Below are positions 43,541 through 54,485 of a stretch of DNA of 64,000 nt, piece after piece. A program made the position numbers and the translations under genes. Origin of the DNA: Gracilaria domingensis (lineage: Eukaryota; Rhodophyta; Florideophyceae; Gracilariales; Gracilariaceae); contig VCMS01000326.1 in NCBI GenBank assembly GCA_022539475.1, positions 1-64,000 on the forward strand. Direction: 5' to 3'. How positions within the stretch are numbered: position 1 is the first letter of the stretch; each line of letters starts with the position of its first letter. The notes beneath the pieces are model-generated. The model saw only the letters and a program-made list of their open reading frames with translations, was not told the origin of the DNA and did no database searches.

Positions 43541-44035
43541 ATTTGAATTGCACCAGTACGACGAACAGTGTTCCTTTGAATCGTTCTAGCACTGACTCTG
43601 TTGACTAATAGCACATGGAGCACTGTGGAACATATCGAAGAGCTAGAGCTTTTACCTAAAACATGAGGACACCTATCACTACACCTGTTGTGGTCCCGCC
43701 GGTGTATTCATTGTGAAGCGATGTTCCAGCCTCATAGGAGATCAGCATCAAATATCACTAATGATTGACATATAGTGTAGGGTGTTTGTACATAGAATAG
43801 TTGGAACGAGCGGTGGTTTGGTCGCAGAATGTCACACAAACGTACTTCGTCAAGCTGAATTACTGCAGCGGCGGCACGATGGCCGATGGATAGAAACGCA
43901 ACGCCGGCCCACACTGACCATGTGGGATCCAGATCGTCATTAGTAGTCGGCGTAAACAGCGCTTTGATGGGGTAAAGAAAATCATTATTTCTCTTTTTTC
44001 TTCTGCAAGAGTATAGGTGACGGCCGTGGGCGGTC
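43541..44035. other. Spacer upstream of the transposase gene
   Basis: No gene seen. It probably holds the transposase promoter, but no clear TATA box is visible. It ends with the target duplication GATAC (44036-44040) of the copia element. Confidence 0.5.
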
Positions 44036-44040
44036 GATAC

Positions 44041-44300
44041 TGTTGGAACTCGACTGCCCAGACCCTGAAGTCCTTGACCAGTCTGTAACTTTATATACCG
44101 CATAGGAGCTGTAAACCTGCAAAACCAGCTCGCTAGACTTTGACAGTCCAATTCAGCAGGAGACACATCAAAGTATCCATTCAAACTCTAACTAGATATC
44201 ATATCACTACCAAGTACTAATGTAATCTGTACTGTCATCAGATATGACGCAACACAATTCACAATCAGATATATCTTGCGACATCAATTCAGTTCTATCA
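44041..44300 (-). repeat. 3' LTR of the copia element
   Basis: 260 bp, identical to the other LTR. The polyprotein stop codon lies about 17 bases inside it. The purine run GGCAAGGGAGGGAT abuts it on the element's strand. Confidence 0.95.
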
Positions 44301-47300
44301 ATCCCTCCCTTGCCGCAAGATCAACAATACCAAGGTTCTCCCTCAGATCTCGAAAACGCTGCATCGGGAGCGGCTTAGTCAGCATGTCTGCAACCATCTT
44401 ATCTGTTGGGCAGTACACAATCCTAACAAGACTCTTCTGAACAGCATCGCGAACGAAATGATAACGGATGTCCACGTGTTTCGCTCGTCGTTGTGAAGAC
44501 GCCCAGGCAATCGCTCCGCTGTTATCTTCATAGATCTCAGTCGGTTCTCGAATGTGAACGCCAAGTTCACCAAGCAGAGTCCTAACCCACAGAACCACCT
44601 TCACGCTCTCGGACAGAGCAATATACTCCGATTCGGTAGTCGATAGAGCCACTGAGCGCTGCTTCATACTCCGCCAAGTGATGGGAATACCATTCAGCAT
44701 CAACACAAACCCAGTAGTAGACTTCCTATCTCGCTTATCGCCAGCCCAATCAGAGTCTGAAAACGCTCTCAAGGTGCACCCGTTTGGACTACTCGATTGA
44801 CAAACCATCCCGTAGGTCCTTGTACCACTCAAGTACCTCAGAACTCTCTTCAGGCGAATCCAGTCGGAGTCTGTTGGATTCTTCTGGTTTCGACTCAATA
44901 CATTGGTTGCGACACTGAGATCAGGGCGGGTACGGGAAGCAATATACATGAGTACACCAGTATGTTCTCGATACTTCTCAGACAAGGAACCCGAAAGCAA
45001 CTCATTATGGCCTCCTGGGTCCGATCCTGTAAGGAGAGGAGTGGCGACCGGTTTGCTGTCACCCATCGAAGCATTCTGCAAGAGATTTGTGATCATGATA
45101 CTCTGATCGAGACAGAGCATGCCCTCCCTGCGAGTGATACGAATACCCAGAAACTGTGAGGCGACTCCCATGTCCTTCATTGAAAAACGTTTCATCATTT
45201 TCGACTTCACAGTGCGAATCAGCTCCAAATCGGGACCAACCAGAAGAATATCATCGACATAGACGAGCACCCAGACAAAGAACTCATCACTCTTAAGAAC
45301 GTAGAAGCATTCATCACATGCAAGTGGATGGAACCCCATACTGTCCAGTGCATCGCTCCATGTCTTGTGCCAGATCTTTGGGGCCTCCCGCAATCCATAA
45401 AGAGCTCTGTGAAGAAGTAGGGCCTGTCCTCGTCGTAGCTTGAGGTCCAGTCCACGCGGAGGAGAGATATACAGCTTCTCGCCATTGGAACAGAGCTTTC
45501 CATTCAAGAAAGCAGTTTTCACATCCATTTGATGGACGTGATAGTTCCGAATGCATGCAATTCCAAGAGCAATTCGGACTGTGTCAAAGGCGACAACTGG
45601 AGCGAAATGCGACGCTGAGGGCCATTGCTGACACCCTTTTGCCACAAGTCTCGCCTTATACCTTTCCAGGTTTCCATCATCATCTGTCTTCCGAGCGAAT
45701 ACAAACCGCGACGGAATGATCTTGGTGCCAGGCGAAGGTGTCACTATGCTCCAAGTGTTCATCTCTTGTAGACTGTTCAACTCATCTTCGATCGCAACGC
45801 GCCAGTCTTGAGCCTCATCGGAATCCAAAGCCTCTTGCACATTCTGCGGAACTCCTTTCCCAACATCGACACTTACATGAGAGCTACCAAAGCGATCAGG
45901 GGCGCGGCGATCTCTGTCAGGGTACCTTCTCACAGGGTAATGAGTAAGAAACTCTTGAAGAGCGGACCCTGTGAGTTGTGTGTGTTCACTCTCGTCACTC
46001 TGCTCGCTACCATGCACGTTGGAGTCTTCTATGACACTACCAACAGCGCTGCTCTGATCGTTCTGCTGGGCTGCTGACCCAATGTTGTCGTTGGGCGCAC
46101 CAGTGTCTTGTGGAACCTCAGAGTATTCACTTCCGTGCGGTTGTTCATCATCTTCATGATCCTCTTCATAGAGTTCACCACCATTGTCTTCCTGAACTAC
46201 AGAGGCCGGTGAAGGGTGTGAAAATATGTCACGTCCCGGAAATACACTCTCATTGAACTTGACGTGTCTGGCTGTGATAACCCTTCCACTTCCGATGTCG
46301 TACACCCTATAGTTCAAATGTGGAAGACAGCGGAGCAGAATGCAACGTCTGGACTTGGGTTCAAGCTTCTTCCGCTTAGAAACATGCACCCATACTTCAC
46401 ATCCGAAGGTTCTCAAGTTGCCAACGTACGGCTTCTTTTGAGTGAGCATCTCCATTGGTGTCCTTCCATCATTACTGTCAACACCAGTTATGTTCCTGAG
46501 GTAAACAGCGGTGCATAGGGCCTCTCCCCAGAACTTTGAGGGCAAGCTCGCATGTCTAAGCATGCTCCTAGTCATGTTCAAGAGTGTTCGGTTCAGACGT
46601 TCTGCGGTCCCGTTCTGCTGCGGCGTGTACGGGGCAGAGGTCTCCCATTCGACCCCATTTTGTCGTAAGTAAGTCCGAAGTCCTACATACTCTGGACCGT
46701 TGTCCGAGTAAAGTTGCCGCACCAGACAAGAGAATCGTCTCTCAAACCACTTCTGAAATTGAATAAAGGATTCTTTAGCTTCACTTCGTGTCTTCAAGAG
46801 ATCGACATATCTGAACGAAGAGTAGTGGTCGGTGAAAGTAACAAAGAACTTCTTACCGCCAATACTTGGCACAGACAGCGGACCACAAATGTCCGAATAG
46901 ATAATTTCTCCGGGTTCGTATGCAGAAAAGCTTCTACTCTTCACGGAGAGCCTGGACATCTTTCCCTCATTGCAAGGTACACAACTGACTCCTACGTCAC
47001 ACTTCGCGGTCATATCAAGACCAGTCACAACGTTCTGAGAGGACATTGCTTGAACTCTCTTCTGATCCAAATGTCCAAACCTCTCGTGCCATATCTTGAT
47101 AGCATTTCTGTCTCTTTCAGAAACCTTGTGAACAACATCACGGTGCACGGGATACACAGTACCCTGAACCTCGTACAGTCCACTAGCATCTCTCATAGGA
47201 AACAAGACGTTACCTCCGGGATGACCATGGACATTACAACCATGACCATTGAAAGATACCTCATACCCATCGGCAACCAATGCTGGACAAGATATCAGAC

Positions 47301-48318
47301 AACAATCGAGGCCAGGAACATACAAAACATCCTTGAGAGTGAACCGTACAGTTGAGTGATCATTACTAGCCACGCTAAGCTCGAGGTCTCCGACGCTGAG
47401 TGCTTTCACTCGCCTTCCATCGCCAAGGGCAATGGGTCTAGGCGAGATCTGTCGAAACCATCGAGTCAGGGTGGCAGTATTTATCATGTGACTCGTTGCG
47501 CCAGAGTCCACAATAAAAGTCTCCTTCTTCATGCTTGCAACGTTCCGAATGACCATTGCGTACTCTCTTCGACTGTTGGAGTCGACAGAGACATTCATCT
47601 TCTTCCTGCAGTCTCGCTGAAAATGACCGAATTTGCCACAATTGTAGCACTGCACCGCGGCCAAGGTCTTCATAGCCTTCTCTGAACCACTATTCGAGGG
47701 AGATCTGGTTACTTCGTTCGATTCCCTGGTTGCATATTCCTGCAGAAGACGAGCCGTGGCCTTCTCCCAGGTCAAATCAACGTCTTTCATCGTCTGCAAT
47801 GCGCTGATAACCGGACCATACGGGGATTCACTAACGCTGCCAAAGCTGGCCAGCAGTATAGCAACCTGCATTGACTCCGAGACTGCACTGTCCATTGCTT
47901 CAAGACGATTGAAAACAGACTCCATCTCATCTATGTACTCCGACATTGTCTTCTCCTCGCGATACCGTCTTTGGTGGAGCTCTGTTTGTAACTGAACCCT
48001 CGAGGCAACATTCTGAGTGGCATAACGATCTCGCAACTTCTTGTACATTAGATAGAGATTCTTGCGTTCTCCACCAATCGAACGAAGCGGTTTGTCCCCC
48101 AGGCTTTGCACCAAATACATCCGAGCCTTTGAAACTTTGAGCTTGACGTCATCTGGCAGAGCTTCGAAGTTACCGTCTCCTGCTGGGTCAGAGGTCACAA
48201 TTGTCAGCAGTTCCTTCGATTCCAAAAGAGCCTCGAACCGCATGGTCCACAAAACAAAGTCCTCCCCTCGCTTCGCAAAGAATCTAGGAATTCTCTTCGC
48301 AATGTCTTCATCCGACAT
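44284..48318 (-). CDS. gag-pol: Copia gag-pol polyprotein (about 1344 aa)
   Basis: Start chosen at MSDEDIAKRIPRFF (48318), because the frame upstream runs back into the LTR. Gag has one zinc knuckle, CYNCGKFGHFQRDC (47608-47649). Protease has VDSGATSH near 47.50 kb. The integrase region starts with HERFGHLDQ near 47.08 kb and has its catalytic core in between, including DNGPEYVG. Reverse transcriptase has YVDDILL near 45.26 kb and RNase H has TESEYIALSES near 44.63 kb. The length and order are those of a full Ty1/copia polyprotein in one frame. It supplies all proteins needed for the element's copying and insertion. Confidence 0.95.
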   Translation of the reverse strand: MSDEDIAKRIPRFFAKRGEDFVLWTMRFEALLESKELLTIVTSDPAGDGNFEALPDDVKLKVSKARMYLVQSLGDKPLRSIGGERKNLYLMYKKLRDRYATQNVASRVQLQTELHQRRYREEKTMSEYIDEMESVFNRLEAMDSAVSESMQVAILLASFGSVSESPYGPVISALQTMKDVDLTWEKATARLLQEYATRESNEVTRSPSNSGSEKAMKTLAAVQCYNCGKFGHFQRDCRKKMNVSVDSNSRREYAMVIRNVASMKKETFIVDSGATSHMINTATLTRWFRQISPRPIALGDGRRVKALSVGDLELSVASNDHSTVRFTLKDVLYVPGLDCCLISCPALVADGYEVSFNGHGCNVHGHPGGNVLFPMRDASGLYEVQGTVYPVHRDVVHKVSERDRNAIKIWHERFGHLDQKRVQAMSSQNVVTGLDMTAKCDVGVSCVPCNEGKMSRLSVKSRSFSAYEPGEIIYSDICGPLSVPSIGGKKFFVTFTDHYSSFRYVDLLKTRSEAKESFIQFQKWFERRFSCLVRQLYSDNGPEYVGLRTYLRQNGVEWETSAPYTPQQNGTAERLNRTLLNMTRSMLRHASLPSKFWGEALCTAVYLRNITGVDSNDGRTPMEMLTQKKPYVGNLRTFGCEVWVHVSKRKKLEPKSRRCILLRCLPHLNYRVYDIGSGRVITARHVKFNESVFPGRDIFSHPSPASVVQEDNGGELYEEDHEDDEQPHGSEYSEVPQDTGAPNDNIGSAAQQNDQSSAVGSVIEDSNVHGSEQSDESEHTQLTGSALQEFLTHYPVRRYPDRDRRAPDRFGSSHVSVDVGKGVPQNVQEALDSDEAQDWRVAIEDELNSLQEMNTWSIVTPSPGTKIIPSRFVFARKTDDDGNLERYKARLVAKGCQQWPSASHFAPVVAFDTVRIALGIACIRNYHVHQMDVKTAFLNGKLCSNGEKLYISPPRGLDLKLRRGQALLLHRALYGLREAPKIWHKTWSDALDSMGFHPLACDECFYVLKSDEFFVWVLVYVDDILLVGPDLELIRTVKSKMMKRFSMKDMGVASQFLGIRITRREGMLCLDQSIMITNLLQNASMGDSKPVATPLLTGSDPGGHNELLSGSLSEKYREHTGVLMYIASRTRPDLSVATNVLSRNQKNPTDSDWIRLKRVLRYLSGTRTYGMVCQSSSPNGCTLRAFSDSDWAGDKRDRKSTTGFVLMLNGIPITWRSMKQRSVALSTTESEYIALSESVKVVLWVRTLLGELGVHIREPTEIYEDNSGAIAWASSQRRAKHVDIRYHFVRDAVQKSLVRIVYCPTDKMVADMLTKPLPMQRFRDLRENLGIVDLAAREGLIELN
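44301..44316 (-). promoter_or_regulatory. Polypurine tract of the copia element
   Basis: GCGGCAAGGGAGGGAT on the minus strand, directly against the 3' LTR and still inside the polyprotein frame. Confidence 0.7.
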
Positions 48319-48441
48319 AATGCCCTGGTTGGAAGCAACTACGATGCCGAAAACGGGAAACAAAAACTTCGGGAGAGAAGCAGATAGCGCTTGAGATGGT
48401 TGGAAGCAGCACAAAAGGATCGACCTCCAGCGACGTCTGGA

Positions 48442-48454
48442 GGCGATGCTACCA
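48442..48454 (-). promoter_or_regulatory. Candidate primer-binding site of the copia element
   Basis: Two bases inside the 5' LTR the minus strand reads TGGTAGCATCGCC. TGGTA starts are typical of priming by initiator methionine tRNA in copia-like elements. The match beyond that cannot be checked here. Confidence 0.55.
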
Positions 48455-48456
48455 GT

Positions 48457-48716
48457 TGTTGGAACTCGACTGCCCAGACCCTGAAGTCCTTGACCAGTCT
48501 GTAACTTTATATACCGCATAGGAGCTGTAAACCTGCAAAACCAGCTCGCTAGACTTTGACAGTCCAATTCAGCAGGAGACACATCAAAGTATCCATTCAA
48601 ACTCTAACTAGATATCATATCACTACCAAGTACTAATGTAATCTGTACTGTCATCAGATATGACGCAACACAATTCACAATCAGATATATCTTGCGACAT
48701 CAATTCAGTTCTATCA
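48457..48716 (-). repeat. 5' LTR of the copia element
   Basis: 260 bp, the same as 44041-44300. A TATATAAAG box on the minus strand lies at about 48507-48515. It is followed inside by the primer-binding-like site. Confidence 0.95.
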
Positions 48717-48721
48717 GATAC

Positions 48722-49274
48722 CTACCAGAAAGAGTGATTTACTGCAGTACGGACAGTGAAAAGTGAACGTGGCGCAGAAGGAACGTTGCGATTGCTGGTA
48801 CTGACACAGGTTTTGTCAAAAGAGTATAAAACGCCTATTTGATGCTCTGGCATGCGCTGTTTATTATGGCGGCCGCTGGTGAAGCATCGTTGGTCGTCAT
48901 GTCAAACAGTGCATGCTTTAGCCTCAGGCAGTCTTCTGGAACACTGAAGATCTAATAGAAAAACGTTGGGCCAGAGAAAGGCAACAGTAGGTGACAAGCC
49001 ACTCGAGCACTTAAAACGAGATGGCATTTCACCTACATGCAGTCGTAAACGGAGGGGATGATAGCTTGGGGTTGTCTGGCACCGTGAGGGAAAATTAAGG
49101 GAGGTGGGATGAGAGAATAAGAGGAGTGTGTGAGAAGCGGACTTACAATCCCTGAAACTATTGTCGTACGGTTTGAAATTGTACCGTTGTCAAATGACTC
49201 TTCGTGGCTGTGGTTGACATGCTGAATTTGTAGCCATCGACATGATTCAGCTTGGCTGTTGGGAACCTAATCAT
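48722..49274. other. Spacer, no gene seen
   Basis: Continuation of the locus the copia element entered. No domain-bearing frame crosses the insertion site, so no gene is obviously broken by it. Confidence 0.5.
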
Positions 49275-49497
49275 CTGCTGCCATCCCCACGGCGCAGTTT
49301 TGCTGCTGCCATCCCCACGGCGCAGTTTTGCTGCTGGATCTCCACGGCGCAGTTTTGCTGCTGCCATCCCCACGGCGCAGTTTTGCCGCTGCCATCACCA
49401 CGGCGCAGTTTTGCCGCTGCCATCCCCACGGCGCAGTTTTGCTGCTGCCATTCCCACGGCGCAGGTTTGATGCTGCCATTCCTGCGCCACAGTTTTG
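49275..49497. repeat. 28-bp minisatellite, eight units
   Basis: Eight tandem units of 28 bp (one is 27), sharing the core CCATCCCCACGGCGCAG followed by TTTTGCTGCTG. Variation is small in the first seven units and larger in the eighth. Because 28 is not a multiple of three, all frames cycle through the same three peptides. Long open frames across it are therefore a composition effect and not evidence of a gene. Confidence 0.93.
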
Positions 49498-51112
49498 CTG
49501 CTGCTGCGCAGCAAACCTAGCGCAATGCGCCGTTAAAAGGCTACACCAGAAACTGCGCCGTTGGAGATCTCGCTTCCAACTGCGAAATGGAGAACTGATA
49601 CCGCAAATATGAGCTGCAAAGAACGTCCTACTTTTCAGGTTCTCCTGCCTAATTAACAGCAAATGCTGGACCTGTAGCACGTTTTGGAGGGTTTGTGTCT
49701 AATGCGTTGCTCCTTTCTTCTTTTTTGACTGCCCTCGTGGCGCAGGTTTACGGTGCATGGCGCCACGCTGACGGTAACACCGGTGGCGCAATGCATGCGA
49801 GCCACGCGTGCACTCAACAAAGGCTGCGGGCAGTATGTTGTACAACTGCACCAAAAGAGCATTTTCAATGTACGAATTGAAAACGCACATCCATTAATCG
49901 ATTGTTCCGTTTGCCACAAAAGATATCGAACAACAGCGGTGAGTGACGCTGTTGAAATCTTTGTAGATGAGAGCGACGGCGACAGGTTAGACTTGAAACT
50001 CGTGCAGTAGGGCAGGGCCCCACTCCGTTGTAAAGATCAAACTGGAATCAGATCTAGTAACACAGTGTAGCGCGACACTGTTGTTATATGATCTCTTCCG
50101 AATAGTTTCAAAACACTGTGGGCCAGTGCATTTTGCTGCACTAAGGAAGAGCTAAATACAGCGGTTTCAAATCCAGTTCGTGGAAGAACTGGTGAATTCG
50201 ATAATTACTGTTCCCAGAGCTCCTTCGGATGCACACAATGTGTCATGGGTTTGTGCGTCGAATTGTTGTTAGTGTTTGGTGAACAGCACTGCTAGGAGCG
50301 TTAGATCTTCGAAAAAATGATCCGTAGATCAACGGCGCATTTTGTGTGGTTGTGCCTTAACTATTGTCATCACGACGCATGTGCAACGTACAGAATACAG
50401 AGCCCTAACTCTGCGCTTTCTGTTTTGTGCATGCAATTGAAAACGCTTTCTTTTTCTAGGTTGGGCTCGTTTAATAACGGCACACTTTCTAACAAGTACT
50501 GCTCGTAAATTACAAAATTGTGAAACGGCTACATTATCGCCATTTCCGGAGTAGCTGTATGCGGCCTTATGATCTACCCCACAAACTACCTACAAACTAC
50601 CTCTCGGAGGGGTTACGTAAGGCTTATACAGCCCCGCTGTACTGTAGCCACTTGATGGGGTCATTTAGGTTGCATACAACCCCGGGCTATCGTACCCGTA
50701 CCCTAGGCCAGTTGTATGCCGTCCATTCGAATCTCTAGTTCCATAACAGGCAGCGCACAGCATTCCGTGGCTCTTGCGCTCTTTTCTGTTTCAGAGGGAC
50801 AAGCTCTTGCACTATATTCCTTAGTTTCTGAGCCAAGATCAGAGCTTTGAGAAGCTATTTCTCAAAGAAATGAGTTACACAGCTCCTCGCTAACTAGGCT
50901 TTGTTTCTCTGTGTATGAAAAAAACCTTTCCCTGTTTGAGCAATCGACACCGTTAGTGTGGCTTGCTGTGCGAGGGATGCCTTAATCGAATTTCCTTCCA
51001 ACAGATATAGAGCATATTTGGCACAACTTTTTTCTTCATGTTTAAGTTCTAGGACAAGCCTCAGAATACTTCAGAATACGGTTTACGTCACGATCTGAAT
51101 CCTTCAAGCAGA
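49498..51112. other. Spacer downstream of the DUF2306 gene
   Basis: No gene recognised. It contains GCGC-rich unique DNA next to the minisatellite, and one short hairpin repeat (50834-50886, minus strand) about 230 bp past the gene's stop. Confidence 0.45.
50834..50886 (-). repeat. Short hairpin repeat, copy 6
   Basis: On the minus strand: GGAGCTGTGTAACTCATTT, then CTTTGAGAAATAGCTTCTCAAAG as the hairpin (written in two parts, CTTTGAGAA and TTCTCAAAG), then CTCTGATCTTGG. Confidence 0.6.
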
Positions 51113-52183
51113 TCATCGTTGGTACGTTCTATCAATCGACTCTCCCTTTTTCTTTATATTTGCAGATGCTGCAATCTCCCTTCCAACCACAACATGTGCT
51201 GACATTGCCGACACCAAGAATCCAAGCCATGAACTATACCCAGCGAGCCAATCTTGTTCATTCCTCCCGTAGACATTTTCGCCACCCTTCAGATACCATC
51301 CTACAATCACAATAGCCATGAATACCCGCATGGTCCCCACAGCAAAGCCAGTAGCCAAAAATTGCCACGCCCAGTATTTGTGAAGCATGATCTGCTTCCT
51401 TTTAGCGTACAAATATGCCTTGATACCAGAAACAAACCACCACACAGTGTACAGAACAGTAGCTGCGCGAAACGTGAAAAACTTACGCGGTTGATTCACG
51501 TCAATGTAAAATTCTTCTTCTCCGAGAATCTTTTCACCTGTGACAAACATCATGGTGTATCCAAACGTCATGTACAAACTGAGCAACAAGAAAAATCGAC
51601 CCGCCCATCGATGAAAGTTGAGATACTTGCGACGAACCACGGACGTGGTTTGAAGGAACGCAAGAAGAAGCCAGAGAGGAACGGGCCACACGTGCAAGCC
51701 CAACCAGTTTGACAGCTTTACGCGCTCGACGTCAAAAGTTGCCAGTTCCACTGAATACTTGATCGGATCGTCTTGAAGGCGTTGCCGCACGATTTGCTCG
51801 ATGGGCAGTGTGAGATTTCGGAGAGATAAAACGTCCACCGTATTCAAAACAAGAAGGATCGAGCATACAACCATGCCCATGCGGCTGATCACGTACGTTG
51901 TGAAGAGAGCATTCATGACTGGGTATGGATTACGCGAGTGATTCAAGGATGAAGATTGGAGGCAGTATGGAGGAGGATAGCACGACGCGCACGGTGAGGA
52001 GAAGGAAAGCTCATGAGTATCGCGGTTAAAAACTAATGGACGGTACGTACCCCTTGGCGCGCACAACTTTTCTCGTCGAAGATCTTCTTTGCCATGAAAG
52101 CCTGACATGGCAGAAGCTGCACACTTGAGAGTCTGAAGTTGAGACAGGACATCAATTCCTTTCAGAATTTGATTCGCGTACAT
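51113..52183 (-). CDS. DUF2306-type multi-pass membrane protein (356 aa)
   Basis: Six predicted membrane segments at about residues 92-116, 164-180, 195-214, 236-256, 270-296 and 314-336. Two conserved His motifs at membrane edges, NFHRWAGRF (H191) and MLHKYWAWQ (H268), fit the DUF2306 family, a group of membrane proteins of unknown function. The paired His may bind haem or metal, which is inference. The first 89 residues lack membrane segments and are Cys/Ser/Pro-rich. The Met at residue 90 (51916, MNALFTTYVIS) may be the real start, or this part may be a targeting peptide. Intronless, standing alone on its strand. C-terminus Lys-rich. Confidence 0.75.
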   Translation of the reverse strand: MYANQILKGIDVLSQLQTLKCAASAMSGFHGKEDLRREKLCAPRGTYRPLVFNRDTHELSFSSPCASCYPPPYCLQSSSLNHSRNPYPVMNALFTTYVISRMGMVVCSILLVLNTVDVLSLRNLTLPIEQIVRQRLQDDPIKYSVELATFDVERVKLSNWLGLHVWPVPLWLLLAFLQTTSVVRRKYLNFHRWAGRFFLLLSLYMTFGYTMMFVTGEKILGEEEFYIDVNQPRKFFTFRAATVLYTVWWFVSGIKAYLYAKRKQIMLHKYWAWQFLATGFAVGTMRVFMAIVIVGWYLKGGENVYGRNEQDWLAGYSSWLGFLVSAMSAHVVVGREIAASANIKKKGESIDRTYQR

Positions 52184-52491
52184 TCATGTCCATCAAGGCT
52201 GGCAATAATGGCCATTAGGATTATGCCACGCGATAAACGTGTGCTTTATGTACTTGGTATATGTTATAAGCGTCTCTGAAAATGAATGTCACCGCAATAT
52301 CGGCATTCAAATGACATGTGATTCCATGAGGTTCTGTTTTGTTTCGTTTTTGTTTGGCGTAGTTATCACACCGCAGCAATCGTCCAGAAATTTTTCATGA
52401 AAGGTATGAAGAAGTTGCCAGAAGCACAGGGAGTTTTGAAGTACATAACCAGTTTGCCCTAGTCGATTTCGATCATCGTTTTTGATAGGAC
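52184..52491. other. Upstream region of the DUF2306 gene
   Basis: Probable promoter region. No clear TATA box. It ends with GATAGGAC (52484-52491), the left target duplication of the hAT element. Confidence 0.45.
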
Positions 52492-53108
52492 CAGGGGTCC
52501 TCAGCAATAAATTGCAATTGCAATATATTGCAATAAGCAATATCAATGCGCTATTGCATGTTCCTGGGCATATTGCAATTTTTATTGCAGTCTTCTTGTT
52601 AATGTAATTATTATTGTAGAACTAAGAAGATATTGCTAGACTATTGCGTCTTGGTTGGAAACATGTCACTAGCATTAGTTGGTCTACTTTTAGTGCTTAC
52701 CTTACACATGTTGCAAAGAATAAATTTAGATACACCGTACGTTTGAATTTTCCGCAAAGTGATATATGGCTTCAAAAATTAAACAAAACAGTACAAATCA
52801 CAATTCAAATGAAACGCTTTTGAACGCTTGCTTGTTTTCAGACATTATACTTTCGTTTCAAGCAAAAAGTAAATTCAAAACAGATTACGAGCATTGTGAT
52901 ATGTATGTTCTTGACTTTTCAAGGAGCTGAGCCATAAACATATTCTTCAAGCATAACAACTTATTGCTACTGTCTGATATTATTGCAGTAATATTGCAGA
53001 TAAGTTTTTATATTGCAATATTTATTGCGCAAAAATTATTTTGATAGCCAATATTGGATATTGCGCACTGTAGAGCAATATATTGCAATAATATTGTGAG
53101 GAGCCCTG
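52492..53108. mobile_element. Non-autonomous hAT element (MITE), 617 bp
   Basis: Ends are inverted copies of CAGGGGTCCTCA and CAGGGCTCCTCA (11 of 12 bases), which is the CAGGG start typical of hAT transposons. Flanks GATAGGAC (52484-52491) and GGTAGGAC (53109-53116) are an 8-bp duplication with one change, the length made by hAT transposases. Both subterminal regions are packed with TTGCAATA/TATTGCAA words, likely transposase-binding repeats. No coding capacity. It needs a transposase from elsewhere. Confidence 0.88.
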
Positions 53109-53116
53109 GGTAGGAC

Positions 53117-54485
53117 TTACGTATGGAGATCGTACGCGAGAAATTCTAGAATGTGGTACGAGCTTTGCAAATAGAGTCAAAAACTAGATGCAAATAATTC
53201 TAGAGCTATTTTTAAATATCTCGTAAAAGGTTTGGTTTTACCAGTTTGCCGACAGGCAAAATGTCGAAATTTCACATCGGGTTCAATTGTAATTGTGTAC
53301 ATGTGGTAATCAATATCTTACTCTGCACCAGAATTCCACCAATCAGAATGCTGAATACGAGAAATAACGGTCCAGAAATACCACAGTTTTATTCGGCAGC
53401 TCCATGTGCGCCTGCGTTCAATCGCAGATCTGTGTGCGCCTTTTCTTTTAAAAAATCGCTGCTGACACACATGTACCTTGGGTACAGGTCCTGACTGATA
53501 TGGTCGACTGCGGATAAAAAAATCTCAAGTACTCTCATAGCAGATGAAGGAAGAGAACAGACACGCAGATACGGGGTTTCTTTCCCAGAGTTCTGTCCAT
53601 TACGCAGTCGATCCATTCCTCGCGCTGTACCACGAGAAAAAAGCTTGCGCAGTTGTCTCCCTTCGCGAAATCCATGATTTACATTTGCCGCATTCTGTGC
53701 CATTCATGAGATTGTTTCATGCACAAAAAATATTTGTCCACCAAGAAAGAGCCTCATGAATGGCATTTAATTACCTTGCACTTTTTAGTGCGGCCTCATT
53801 TCGGGGTACTCAATTGGACACGTAATGCACGTGTATCGTTGGCTATGGCTGATTCTGTTTTTTGCACATGCAGATGGAAAGCATTGTTATCATATAGCCA
53901 TGAATGGCAAGGGAAACATGCTCAACTTCTGTGGCACTCGTTCTGGGCAATTCTTGCAACGCAGTTAACATCTTGTACTTCGACATTCAATTCTATGCTG
54001 TGCGGGGAAAGATTTGAAATCATGGAGGGCTCAGTTGATCTGCGGCTAGCACCTCCTGTTCCAGATCAAGTTGACTCTGGTATTGGCAGACTTGTCTGGT
54101 TCCAACCTAAAAAGTGCCCACCTTCGAAGACAGATGAATCAAAAACGAGGGCTCCTGATCATGAATCCTGTTGCCTTCCGTTTAAAGATGTAAACATTGC
54201 AATAGAAAACATCGTCCCACGTTCTCCCGTGGTTTGCAACTGGCCGCCACAACTAGTGAGCATGTTGTTGAAGCTGGGTCACAGGCAGCGAGACAGAAAC
54301 TCTTCGACATGATTTCCAGAAGATGTAGAGCAGCGTTAACGCAAGTGATCTTTGTGTAACCAAGTACTGAAACTCTCTATATAAACAGCTCGCGGTACAT
54401 GCTCGAAGTTGTGGTGATTTTTGCATCAAGAACTTCTTTCATCGTCTCGTTAAACAAGAAAAGGTGCAACCGAAAAACGATCGGG
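53117..54485. other. Spacer before the Cys-repeat gene
   Basis: A 197-residue frame at 53719-54312 (plus) is open but has no recognisable domain or signal; I treat it as doubtful. Otherwise nothing seen. Confidence 0.4.

Larger units (their letters stand above)
44041..48716 (-). mobile_element. Complete Ty1/copia LTR retrotransposon
   Basis: A 4676-bp element with 260-bp LTRs that are identical by eye, starting TGATAG and ending CCAACA on the element's strand. It is flanked by a perfect 5-bp duplication, GATAC (44036-44040 and 48717-48721). A single open polyprotein frame in copia order (gag, protease, integrase, RT, RNase H) fills the inside. It looks whole, and identical LTRs indicate a very recent insertion. 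Confidence 0.96.

Noticed and set aside
49267-49680. Frames across the minisatellite on both strands
   Set aside because: Generated by the 28-bp repeat itself; no sequence outside the array supports coding.
53719-54312. 197-residue plus-strand frame
   Set aside because: Open but without signal peptide, domain or composition typical of the other genes; likely chance.
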